Origin: an uncultured euryarchaeote
GTDB taxonomy: Archaea; Thermoplasmatota; Poseidoniia; Poseidoniales; Poseidoniaceae
Length of the DNA stretch: 13,155 bases
Reading direction: 5' to 3'
NCBI GenBank assembly: GCA_937897365.1
Contig: CALCOP010000115.1
Coordinates: forward strand, 1-13,155
A program made the position numbers and the translations under genes. Each line of letters begins with the position of its first letter. The stretch's first letter is position 1. Positions 1 to 6,141 of this stretch are shown here, in pieces. The notes under the pieces were generated by a model. The model had not been told where the DNA came from. It saw nothing but the letters and a program-made list of their open reading frames with translations, and did no database searches.

Positions 1-516
1 CGATTCCAATTCATCATCGGTGTTCCAAACACATGTCGTCTCAACGGATTCGAATTTTCGATGATAAGCGAAAATAGGCACACCGGTTCCATCCAAAGAG
101 ATGTCTTCGACGTTAATGTCGTTCATGAGAACATCCATTTGCCCGTATCCAATCAGGTCGCGTCGGAGATAATAGAAGATCTTCGATTTTGATTTTTTAT
201 TGATTTTCATACCGTATGATTTGATGACCTTGTCCATAGCAGTGCGTATGTATGCTTCAGGATTTGCGTCAATTTCCTCAATATTTGCTGTCAGTGAGCG
301 GATAAAAATATCGAGAATTTCGTCTCGGTATTCTTGTTCTTTTTTGGTCATTGGGGGCTCAATGATTTGGTAGATAATGTTGAGAGTTTGTTTGTCACGA
401 ACGATGCGTGCAAAAGCGTGTGGAGGCATGACAGGATACTTGTCGAGTTCATCGTATTGGGCGCGTTGCTTTGCCCTTTGACGCTTGCCTCCACCTTTGT
501 TTTGTTTTCTCGCCAT
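1..516 (-). CDS. Type II/IV secretion system ATPase (FlaI/VirB11-like), N-terminal part, cut by the window edge
   Basis: The reverse strand is open from an ATG at 516 to base 1 (172 codons, no stop), and two in-frame stops lie just upstream near 540, which fixes this as the first usable start. The protein begins with a basic tail (ARKQNKGGGKRQRAKQRAQ) and ends in a stretch typical of archaeal secretion ATPases: 'FYYLRRDLIGYGQMDVLM' at about 113-131, then 'NVEDISLDGTGVPIFAYHR' at about 135-153. In this family that part forms the N-terminal domain ahead of the RecA-like motor. The Walker A and B motifs lie beyond the left edge and cannot be checked. Such ATPases power assembly of type IV pilus-like filaments, archaella or related secretion at the cytoplasmic face. 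Which of these applies cannot be told without the downstream gene, where an FlaJ/GspF-like membrane partner would be expected. A purine-rich GAGGGTG lies about 6 bases before the ATG. Confidence 0.85.
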   Translation of the reverse strand, partial: MARKQNKGGGKRQRAKQRAQYDELDKYPVMPPHAFARIVRDKQTLNIIYQIIEPPMTKKEQEYRDEILDIFIRSLTANIEEIDANPEAYIRTAMDKVIKSYGMKINKKSKSKIFYYLRRDLIGYGQMDVLMNDINVEDISLDGTGVPIFAYHRKFESVETTCVWNTDDELES

Positions 517-561
517 ACGTGCACCCTCTGCCGAAGCAATTTATCACAGGCTATGGCCGAC

Positions 562-569
562 TATAACAC
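562..569 (-). promoter_or_regulatory. TATA-like box upstream of the secretion ATPase gene
   Basis: On the minus strand this reads GTGTTATA, centred about 48 bases before the ATG at 516. A TATA box at -27 would place the transcript start near 538 and leave a leader of about 20 bases carrying the GAGGGTG ribosome-binding site. The same 8-mer occurs before the PAP2 gene (12790-12797). Assigned by position and composition only. Confidence 0.4.
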
Positions 570-571
570 TT

Positions 572-586
572 GGGTGAAAAACACCC
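572..586. promoter_or_regulatory. Perfect inverted repeat next to the TATA-like box
   Basis: GGGTG, five A, CACCC (plus strand) is a perfect 5-bp inverted repeat directly upstream of the TATA-like box for the secretion ATPase. It could be an operator overlapping the BRE position. It could instead form a hairpin in the 3' UTR of the UPF0200 gene, whose stop is at 649. The stem is short, so this is tentative. Confidence 0.3.
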
Positions 587-648
587 CTAAAATCGCCACC
601 CTGCGGCTCAAATACATTCACCATCCAACGCCCTTTTCAAAGGAGTGA

Positions 649-1233
649 TTAATCTTGGTTTGAGAAAGCTTCAAGCCAAGCACTACATGACTGGCGAAAT
701 GTATCGAGGTCAACGTTATTGTTGATGACAAAATCAGATTCATCGATGATTTGCTCTAATCCCCATCCTCGTTCACGGGTATCTCGTATCTCAAACGCCT
801 GACGGTCACCATCTTCGGAGCGTCCGCGATTTTGAATTCGTGTAAATCGTACATCAGCGGATGCAACAACTGCGAGCGAGTAGAAATTTTCTCTCCAGCG
901 CTCATCAAAGACAATTCTTTCTGCCGTTCCACGCATCCCTTCAATCAAGACTATTGGATGGCTTTCAAGGTGTGAATCAACAGCATCTGCTAAGCGTACT
1001 GCGAGCACATCTTCTCCATGTTCAGCACGTAATTGGGCCGCGATTTCACCGAATATCCCTGGGCTTTCATCAAGTTTCAAACGTCGAACTTCTGCACGAA
1101 CCATATCTCCCATCGAAAGAACTGGAATGTTGTGTTCAGAGAGAACTTGCGCAAACTCCCCCTTGCCAGAACCCGGCATACCGCAAACAGCAACGACTCG
1201 GGCCATGCTTGATGCGCGGAGTCGAACGCTCAT
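649..1233 (-). CDS. UPF0200 family P-loop nucleotide kinase-like protein (dephospho-CoA kinase related)
   Basis: A 194-residue soluble P-loop protein. Walker A is GMPGSGKGE at residues 18-26. The nucleotide-kinase fold is also visible in 'VLSMGDMVRAEVR' (38-50), the strand 'IVLIEGMRG' (94-102), a lid-like region 'RIQNRGRSEDGD' (132-143), and 'FEIRDTRERGWGLEQIIDESDFVINN' (147-172), which is the characteristic end of the archaeal UPF0200 family. The family is related to dephospho-CoA and adenylate kinases; its true substrate is not settled, so I give no symbol. I chose the ATG at 1233 because a GGAGGT ribosome-binding site (1240-1245) sits 6 bases upstream. An in-frame TTG directly before it and an ATG nine codons later (residue 10) are less likely. 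The gene follows the ABC permease by 30 bp on the same strand and is probably co-transcribed with it, although no functional link is apparent. Confidence 0.88.
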   Translation of the reverse strand: MSVRLRASSMARVVAVCGMPGSGKGEFAQVLSEHNIPVLSMGDMVRAEVRRLKLDESPGIFGEIAAQLRAEHGEDVLAVRLADAVDSHLESHPIVLIEGMRGTAERIVFDERWRENFYSLAVVASADVRFTRIQNRGRSEDGDRQAFEIRDTRERGWGLEQIIDESDFVINNNVDLDTFRQSCSAWLEAFSNQD

Positions 1234-1239
1234 CAAGAT

Positions 1240-1245
1240 ACCTCC
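1240..1245 (-). promoter_or_regulatory. Strong ribosome binding site for the UPF0200 gene
   Basis: GGAGGT on the minus strand, 6 bases before the ATG at 1233. It decides the start between the adjacent TTG, this ATG and a later in-frame ATG, and shows that internal genes of operons here use Shine-Dalgarno initiation. Confidence 0.75.
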
Positions 1246-1263
1246 AATCTTTTGGAATGGGCT

Positions 1264-2970
1264 TCAATTTGAAAACTCAGCACGGCCCCATCGGCGATCC
1301 ATCAATTTCCATAGTAATCCAGAGGCAAGTATCAATCCTACAGAAACAGCAATCATGCCTTTGTAGCCTTGTTCGACCATGCTCTGGTCATACATCGTTG
1401 CGGTCGCAGCTAAACCTTCTTGAGAGGCCCGTTCCCACCAATTGCCATACAAGGACACGTCACCTTGCGTGAATGAAAGTAAGAATAACAGCAACAAAGG
1501 AATGACGGTTCCAATCCAAAACCAAATCATGATTGAAGCATCAAAAATTGCTTTGTTGGGGCGTAGGCCCATCAAAAACGCAGTGAGGGCAACAATGTAA
1601 ATCGAATTTGCAAACATGACAATTATACTCGTAGGTAATGCTCCCCATTCATCAAGTCTCCATGCCATGAGAATAATGAAAATCAGGGAAATCCACGATG
1701 TAGCGAGAAAATACACGACGACTTTTGCTCGAATCAGCTGGGGTACTCTCAGCGGTAATCCGTTCATAAATTCGGGTGAATCGAGAATGGTAAGCCAAGA
1801 ATAGAAGTTGAATCCAAAGAAGCCGAGGAAGGGTGCATACGAAAGGAGGTTGATTGGAATAGGCGCTTCTGCAAAATCGACAAGCCAAGCCATTCCGAGA
1901 AGAACCAGAAGTGGAATAGCATACGATACAGTCATCTTTTTTATCGAACCTGAACGTACAAGATCGACAAATTCTTTGGCTACAATTAACCGAATTTCAC
2001 CTTTTCCAAGAAATCCTAAACGGTTGTAAATAGGGGTGAAAAGTTCTGCTCGTTCGACCACAGATACATCGAAATCATCGATGATTAAGGCCGATGAGAT
2101 TATTCCAACTCCAAGACTTGCCATCAATGCAATTACGGCGGTGAAAAGATTTTGAGAGCCTTGAACCCCTAATCCCCATAGCATAGATTCAATGTCCAAT
2201 TTACCCAGTCCAATCGAAACGCCAAGTGCGACGATCAATACAGGTCCGAGGATGGTGAAAGGTCGGCCACGCATCCACAGAGCCGACGCTAAGAAGGCAA
2301 GAGCGAGACCTTGAGCGAGCGTGATTATCATCGATAACCATGTCCAAGGAAGGCTTGACCATTCAAGAGGTGTTGAGATTCCTGCAATTCCTTCAAGCAA
2401 AATCCCAACCGCCATTCCTGCAACAACTGGAGACAGGATGAGCATTACATAGAACGATAGATCCTTGACAAAGTATGCAAAATGGGCTACTGAGTTCGGT
2501 AGTGGTTGTAATGCTGGTGACGCTAAAAGGTAATTTTTTGTTCCCGCCCTGTGTACGATGGCGTCGTGGCCCATGAAGGCAAAAGTTCCCATTCCAAGGC
2601 TAAACATCAGCAAAGGTAGATGTAAAGCGAAGCGTAATTCTTGCCAAGTAAATGTCTTTGAATCAATATCAGATACTTGCGCTGAAGAATCTCCAACAAG
2701 AAATTGCAGGCCAATGGTAGTAATAGCGGTCACTAAAGTAAGGAGTAAAGGAAAAAGTACCATTTGGCGTTTTTTAGCGAACTCAAGGCTTTTCCTTCCC
2801 TCTTCTTTGAACATCACTCGAAAGGTAGCAGAAAACGCATACCATCCCCGCAAAGGCTCATGTAAAAATTGGTCATGGGCACTGGTTCCTAATGCTTGGG
2901 AATCTCCATGAACTGTATCGGTGACTTCATCCCAGTCTCGAGATATAACGCTCACTCCAGGCACGTTCAC
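1264..2970 (-). CDS. ABC-2-type exporter permease, about 12 membrane segments
   Basis: A 568-residue polytopic membrane protein lying directly downstream of an ABC ATPase and overlapping its stop by 4 bp (GTGA), so it is almost surely that ATPase's permease. A soluble N-terminus of about 70 residues is followed by hydrophobic segments near 71-91, 114-134, 171-196, 208-231, 237-257, 273-297, 348-365, 374-393, 415-437, 445-468, 478-501 and 538-555. Two similar halves are separated by a charged loop (about 298-345), which suggests duplicated six-helix units in one chain rather than two separate permeases. The loop 'FAYFVKDLSFYVM' and the coupling-like segments resemble those of ABC-2 permeases. 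The substrate is unknown; there is no neighbouring binding protein, consistent with export. A GTG at 2964 has better spacing (6 bases) from the GGAGGA at 2971-2976 than the GTG at 2970, so the true protein may be two residues shorter. Confidence 0.78.
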   Translation of the reverse strand: MNVPGVSVISRDWDEVTDTVHGDSQALGTSAHDQFLHEPLRGWYAFSATFRVMFKEEGRKSLEFAKKRQMVLFPLLLTLVTAITTIGLQFLVGDSSAQVSDIDSKTFTWQELRFALHLPLLMFSLGMGTFAFMGHDAIVHRAGTKNYLLASPALQPLPNSVAHFAYFVKDLSFYVMLILSPVVAGMAVGILLEGIAGISTPLEWSSLPWTWLSMIITLAQGLALAFLASALWMRGRPFTILGPVLIVALGVSIGLGKLDIESMLWGLGVQGSQNLFTAVIALMASLGVGIISSALIIDDFDVSVVERAELFTPIYNRLGFLGKGEIRLIVAKEFVDLVRSGSIKKMTVSYAIPLLVLLGMAWLVDFAEAPIPINLLSYAPFLGFFGFNFYSWLTILDSPEFMNGLPLRVPQLIRAKVVVYFLATSWISLIFIILMAWRLDEWGALPTSIIVMFANSIYIVALTAFLMGLRPNKAIFDASIMIWFWIGTVIPLLLLFLLSFTQGDVSLYGNWWERASQEGLAATATMYDQSMVEQGYKGMIAVSVGLILASGLLWKLMDRRWGRAEFSN

Positions 2971-3758
2971 TCCTCCTCGAAATCCTCGTCTTTGACGCCT
3001 TCATCAGAAAGACGTTCGACATCTTCAATCGATCGTCCAACCAACCGGATAAAGACGTCTTCAAGTGTTTCTTCATCGGCTTGTTTCAGACCTTTAACAG
3101 TCCCTGCAGCCAGCACTTTGCCATTGTTAATAATCGCCATTCTGTTGCACATTCGCTCAGCCATTTCCAGTACGTGTGAACACAGGAAAATGGTTCCACC
3201 GTTTTTGACATGCTCAAGAAGCCACTGTCTGCACTTACGTTGATAAATCGGATCAAGATTTGCGAATGGCTCGTCGAGAAAAAGTAACTTTGGTTTGTGG
3301 ATAAAAGCAGCAGCGAGCATAACCTTCTGCCGTTGGCCTTTCGACAAGTCCTTGCACATTGTATCTCGTTTTTCTTCGAGCCCAAACCATTCAATCCAGT
3401 GTTCAACATGCCCATGAATTTCTTCTACGGTTCGCAATTTAGCGACAAATTCGAGGAACTCATAAGGTGTTAGAAAAGATGGTGGCGATTCAGATTCAGG
3501 GACAATACCAATGTTCGCTTTGACTTTTTGTGGATTGCTAACTGCGTTAATTCCTAAGACTTCAATTTGGCCTTTACTTGGGCGCAATTGGCCGGTGAGG
3601 AGTTTAATGAATGTAGATTTTCCTGCACCATTTGGGCCAAAGACTCCAAAAAATTCACCTGCATGAACCTCAACATTGAGGGGATGTAATGCGATAAAAT
3701 CGCCATACTTTTTGGCCATATCTTGTGCCTTCACGAGAGGAGCGTCGGATTCAACCAT
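2967..3758 (-). CDS. ABC transporter ATP-binding protein (ABC-2/CcmA-type exporter)
   Basis: Full set of ABC ATPase motifs, numbered from the ATG at 3758: Walker A GPNGAGKS (41-48), signature LSKGQ (138-142), Walker B 'LLFLDEP' (158-164), D-loop 'ANLD' (166-169) and the H-loop histidine in 'LCSHVLEMAE' (H195). The Q-loop reads 'GIVPESESPP' with Glu in place of the usual Gln, a variant known in the DrrA/CcmA group of exporters. A short acidic tail (DEGVKDEDFEEE) follows the domain. It hydrolyses ATP at the cytoplasmic face to drive the overlapping permease gene. The start is uncertain: GTG at 3803 would add 15 Arg-rich residues. I favour ATG 3758 because family similarity begins just after it and a CTTAAA-like box at about 3792-3802 would give a near-leaderless start. 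No ribosome-binding site is visible at either. It is the first gene of the exporter operon, divergent from the enoyl-CoA hydratase. Confidence 0.92.
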   Translation of the reverse strand: MVESDAPLVKAQDMAKKYGDFIALHPLNVEVHAGEFFGVFGPNGAGKSTFIKLLTGQLRPSKGQIEVLGINAVSNPQKVKANIGIVPESESPPSFLTPYEFLEFVAKLRTVEEIHGHVEHWIEWFGLEEKRDTMCKDLSKGQRQKVMLAAAFIHKPKLLFLDEPFANLDPIYQRKCRQWLLEHVKNGGTIFLCSHVLEMAERMCNRMAIINNGKVLAAGTVKGLKQADEETLEDVFIRLVGRSIEDVERLSDEGVKDEDFEEE

Positions 3759-3760
3759 AG

Positions 3761-3773
3761 CGCTTCGAAAGCG
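3761..3773. repeat. Imperfect palindrome, copy A of a 13-bp element shared with 5211-5223
   Basis: Plus strand CGCTTCGAAAGCG is nearly self-complementary and matches CGTTTCGAAAGCG at 5211-5223 in 12 of 13 bases. Copy A lies 2 bases before the favoured ATG of the ABC ATPase gene. Possible operator or chance similarity; see the findings. Confidence 0.3.
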
Positions 3774-3857
3774 TCTTGGTCTTTGAGTTCTTGGTTTAAG
3801 CACGATGCGTAAGGATGCAAGGCTCGTCGGTGAAATGATGAACTTGGACCATTTGGG

Positions 3858-4706
3858 ATGGTCATGGACGCCCCACAGACTGACGTACTTTCGATTGAAC
3901 TGATCCCCGTGAATGAACTTGAAGAATTAGGTTCCATAGCTCTGGTTACTATTCGACGTCCAGACAAACTCAATGCGCTCAACTCTGAAGTCATGTCGAG
4001 TTTGAAAGCAATGGTTGAATGGGTTGAGGCTACAGATGTTGTGCGAGTCGTTGTCTTAACAGGTGCTCAGCCCAATGCTCCTCCAGAAGGTAAGAGAGCT
4101 AAACCAAATGCATTTGTCGCAGGTGCTGACATCACGGAGTTCGTGGGGATGCAGAAAGATGAGATTCGTGTTAAGTTTACCAACAATGCAGTTGAAGCAC
4201 TTTGGGATTTGTCGAAACCAACGATAGCGATGGTCGATGGATTTGCTCTTGGTGGTGGTTGTGAAATAGCATGTTCGTGTGACCTACGTATTGCAAGTGA
4301 GCGTTCAAGATTCGGGACACCTGAGGTCAATCTCGGTCTTATTCCAGGATACGGTGCAACTCAACGTTTGACTCATCTTGTCGGATACGGCAAAACCATG
4401 GAGATGATTATGACTGGTGAAATGATTGACGCTGCAGAAGCTCATCGCATCGGTCTGGTCAATCATGTATGCACAAGCGAAGATTTGCGAGAATTTACCT
4501 TGAAGATTGCACGAATAATCGGTAGTAAATCATCCCACACACTGCGATTTGGTAAGCAAACAATTCGGGCGTCTCTTGACCTCGGATTAACAGAAGGTAT
4601 CGCTTACGAAGCAGAAGTTTTCGCATCTTTATTTGATTCTAAAGACCAAGAAATTGGCGTGAATGCTTTCCTGAACAGAGAAAATCCTCAGTGGGAACAC
4701 AAGTAA
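3858..4706 (+). CDS. Enoyl-CoA hydratase/isomerase family protein (crotonase fold)
   Basis: A 282-residue crotonase-superfamily enzyme. Visible features: 'IALVTIRRPDKLNALNSEV' (27-45), the CoA-binding and oxyanion-hole segment 'FVAGADITEF' (86-95), 'GFALGGGCEIACSCDLRIA' (128-146) and 'FGTPEVNLGLIPGYGATQRL' (152-171). Both catalytic glutamates of true enoyl-CoA hydratases are present (E136 in GGGCE and E156 in TPEVNLG, equivalent to rat E144 and E164). This supports hydration of 2-enoyl-CoA to 3-hydroxyacyl-CoA in fatty-acid or short-chain acyl-CoA metabolism in the cytosol. A Pro-rich insertion (about 71-84) precedes the oxyanion segment and is longer than in typical members. A second ATG at 3864 is an equally good start; neither has a clear ribosome-binding site. 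No other beta-oxidation genes are nearby, so its exact pathway is unknown. It is transcribed divergently from the ABC exporter. Confidence 0.9.
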   Translation: MVMDAPQTDVLSIELIPVNELEELGSIALVTIRRPDKLNALNSEVMSSLKAMVEWVEATDVVRVVVLTGAQPNAPPEGKRAKPNAFVAGADITEFVGMQKDEIRVKFTNNAVEALWDLSKPTIAMVDGFALGGGCEIACSCDLRIASERSRFGTPEVNLGLIPGYGATQRLTHLVGYGKTMEMIMTGEMIDAAEAHRIGLVNHVCTSEDLREFTLKIARIIGSKSSHTLRFGKQTIRASLDLGLTEGIAYEAEVFASLFDSKDQEIGVNAFLNRENPQWEHK

Positions 4707-4750
4707 TCTTGCTCTCGCTCAAAGGTATCGGGCCAGGCCCTTCAATGATG

Positions 4751-4769
4751 GTGGCTTTCGCCACTTTTT
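4751..4769 (+). terminator. Hairpin plus T-run after the enoyl-CoA hydratase gene
   Basis: GTGGC, TTTC, GCCAC forms a 5-bp stem with a 4-base loop and is followed at once by TTTTT (4765-4769). It lies 45 bp after the hydratase stop and just before the stop of the convergent gene. Archaeal RNA polymerase terminates at T-runs; the hairpin may add to this. Read on the minus strand it has no downstream T-run, so it fits the plus-strand gene only. Confidence 0.55.
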
Positions 4770-4771
4770 AC

Positions 4772-5167
4772 TTACCGACTGCGGTATCCTTGCTTGCGAG
4801 CAAAATCGCGAAAGTGACTCATGTGAGCTGCGTTTTCACGAACAAATCGACGGGGCATGATTCCTTCCCATCGACCAAGTTCGTTGTTCCAAACACGGTC
4901 ACAAACTGTAGCCTGGAGCTTCTTTAGCAGGAAGAGGTTTGTTGCTTGCTTTGCGGAGTCAGTCGAGCAACATGGCCCATCCTTGCGTCGGGACTCTTTT
5001 TCTTCTCGTGCTTTCGTCTTTGCAGCAACCCAAGCAAGTCGAATCTCTTCAGCTTGAGGGTTGTTCGCAGTTGCAGCTGCTTTCTGAGTTCTTCGGGCGC
5101 CAGATGGGCGACCAGTGCGGCGATTCTTGCCGTTATGCAACGGCTTAATGTTTCGGTTTGTCTTCAT
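4772..5167 (-). CDS. Uncharacterised small, strongly basic protein
   Basis: Not recognised. The 131-residue product is strongly basic: 31 Lys/Arg against 12 Asp/Glu. The N-terminal 30 residues (NRNIKPLHNGKNRRTGRPSGARRTQ) are low in hydrophobics and probably disordered. A helical, charged middle (about 39-63) follows, and then a more folded-looking C-terminal half (73-131) with aromatics: 'VCDRVWNNELGRWEGIMPRRFVRENAAHMSHFRDFARKQGYRSR'. Cysteines are at 66, 67 and 89, which form no clear zinc motif. The charge suggests nucleic-acid or ribosome binding, but that is inference. I chose the ATG at 5167 over an in-frame TTG at 5182 because GGAG lies about 9 bases upstream of it. Two TATA boxes precede it (5267-5272 and 5318-5327), supporting a monocistronic gene with a long leader. 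It is the longest open frame at this locus on either strand. Confidence 0.65.
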   Translation of the reverse strand: MKTNRNIKPLHNGKNRRTGRPSGARRTQKAAATANNPQAEEIRLAWVAAKTKAREEKESRRKDGPCCSTDSAKQATNLFLLKKLQATVCDRVWNNELGRWEGIMPRRFVRENAAHMSHFRDFARKQGYRSR

Positions 5168-5210
5168 GATATTTTTCTCCAATTTTCTTATGGCTTTGCC
5201 TGAGCAATGC

Positions 5211-5223
5211 CGTTTCGAAAGCG
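5211..5223. repeat. Imperfect palindrome, copy B of the 13-bp element at 3761-3773
   Basis: Plus strand CGTTTCGAAAGCG, in the leader region of the basic-protein gene and 43 bases upstream of its ATG. It matches copy A in 12 of 13 bases, in the same orientation relative to the downstream gene. Confidence 0.3.
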
Positions 5224-5266
5224 TTAATTGGAGATTTACTTGTTCATGATGTCACCGTCTGGGCTG

Positions 5267-5272
5267 TATATA
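5267..5272 (-). promoter_or_regulatory. Second TATA-like box upstream of the basic-protein gene
   Basis: TATATA in the context ACTATATACAG on the minus strand, about 100 bases before the ATG at 5167. It would start a transcript near 5243 with a leader of about 75 bases. It is the weaker of the two candidate boxes in this gap. Confidence 0.4.
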
Positions 5273-5317
5273 GTATGGGTCGGTTACTCTACCAGCGTTA
5301 AAGATAGGATGCGACTG

Positions 5318-5327
5318 TATATAAAAA
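5318..5327 (-). promoter_or_regulatory. Strong archaeal TATA box upstream of the basic-protein gene
   Basis: Minus strand reads TTTTTATATA, the best match in the window to the archaeal TTTATATA consensus. A start about 25 bases downstream (near 5297) would give a leader of about 130 bases before the ATG at 5167. The 196-bp gap 5168-5363 otherwise holds no tRNA or recognisable RNA motif, only the tiny frame MNK-stop and the 13-bp element. Confidence 0.5.
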
Positions 5328-5363
5328 CCGTCAGGGAATGCCCAAAAAGCACGATATTTTCTT

Positions 5364-6086
5364 TCAAAAACCGACAATAATATTCCATGCGATTGCAAAA
5401 ATAGCGACATCGGCAAATGCATGGGCGACCCATGCAATCCAAACACTACGGTATTCAAGATACAGCCATGAAAAGACGGTACCACCTATGAACACGCCGA
5501 GCGATGCAAGAAACGCACCGAATGGGTCGAGGAAAAATACCAGCGCTATACTGTGGTGAAGCGTGAAAATCGTAGAGGAAAGGAATACTGATCGCCATTT
5601 GCCGCCAATCAATTGCTCTATTTTTGACGTGATAAACCACCGGAATACATATTCTTCCAGCACAGAATTGATGAAAATCCAAAAAACAATCGCTGCAGCG
5701 AGTTTCCATGGAACCGTGAGTCCAACCGGATCAAGAATAGCCTTGAGTGCATCCGGTTGAATCATTTGCTCTCCAAGAAGTAAATACGCAAGCCATATGA
5801 CGGAAACCATTCCAATTCCAAGTATGATTGATATCCCCCAACCGCCTTTTTTGACAGGAGACCAAGAGAAATTCTTCTTTTCGATTTTCAAATGCCAAAA
5901 TGCCGGTAAGCCAAAGAGCCAAATCTTGGTAAAAATAAACACGAATACAGCAAAAATTCCAGCTTTGAATGCAAATCCAGTCAAAACTGAAACACTTGGT
6001 GCAATACTGACGAGGAGAAGTCCCAAAATTGCTAAATTACGACTGGTCTCACCAGACTCGTTTAATTCAGAAGGATGACTGTTCAT
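5364..6086 (-). CDS. CPBP family intramembrane metalloprotease (CAAX protease-like)
   Basis: A 240-residue membrane protein with about seven hydrophobic segments, near 18-36, 42-60, 83-104, 128-143, 166-184, 189-208 and 215-237. The three family motifs are present: EExxxR as 'LEEYVFR' (E144, E145, R149), the His motif 'FTLHHSIAL' (H177/H178), and a third motif 'HAFAD' (H222, D226). These residues bind the catalytic metal within the membrane in the CPBP/Rce1 family. Members process prenylated proteins in eukaryotes and have varied roles in prokaryotes, including peptide self-immunity; the substrate here is unknown. It lies 55 bp after the membrane-anchored protein gene on the same strand and may be the last gene of the Ham1 operon. 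A weak CTTTAATC box (6116-6123) could also drive it with an almost leaderless start, since no ribosome-binding site is visible before the ATG. Confidence 0.87.
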   Translation of the reverse strand: MNSHPSELNESGETSRNLAILGLLLVSIAPSVSVLTGFAFKAGIFAVFVFIFTKIWLFGLPAFWHLKIEKKNFSWSPVKKGGWGISIILGIGMVSVIWLAYLLLGEQMIQPDALKAILDPVGLTVPWKLAAAIVFWIFINSVLEEYVFRWFITSKIEQLIGGKWRSVFLSSTIFTLHHSIALVFFLDPFGAFLASLGVFIGGTVFSWLYLEYRSVWIAWVAHAFADVAIFAIAWNIIVGF

Positions 6087-6141
6087 GTGAATAACGTAAA
6101 CTCATACCCTTCGTTGATTAAAGTTGACACGGTTTCGAGTA

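Noticed and set aside
334..648. Plus-strand open frame of 104 codons
   Set aside because: It is antisense to the secretion ATPase N-terminus, which shows clear family similarity, and its start lacks supporting signals.
861..1472. Plus-strand open frame of 203 codons over the UPF0200 and permease genes
   Set aside because: It is antisense to two well-supported genes, has no recognisable domain and looks compositionally random; it is a shadow frame.
4730..4740. GGGCCAGGCCC palindrome after the enoyl-CoA hydratase gene
   Set aside because: A single-base centre cannot form a hairpin loop of that stem; the following GTGGC/GCCAC hairpin with T-run is the better terminator.
4691..5203. Several plus-strand open frames opposite the basic-protein gene
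   Set aside because: Shorter, no family features, and the minus frame has a ribosome-binding site and TATA boxes in the right places.
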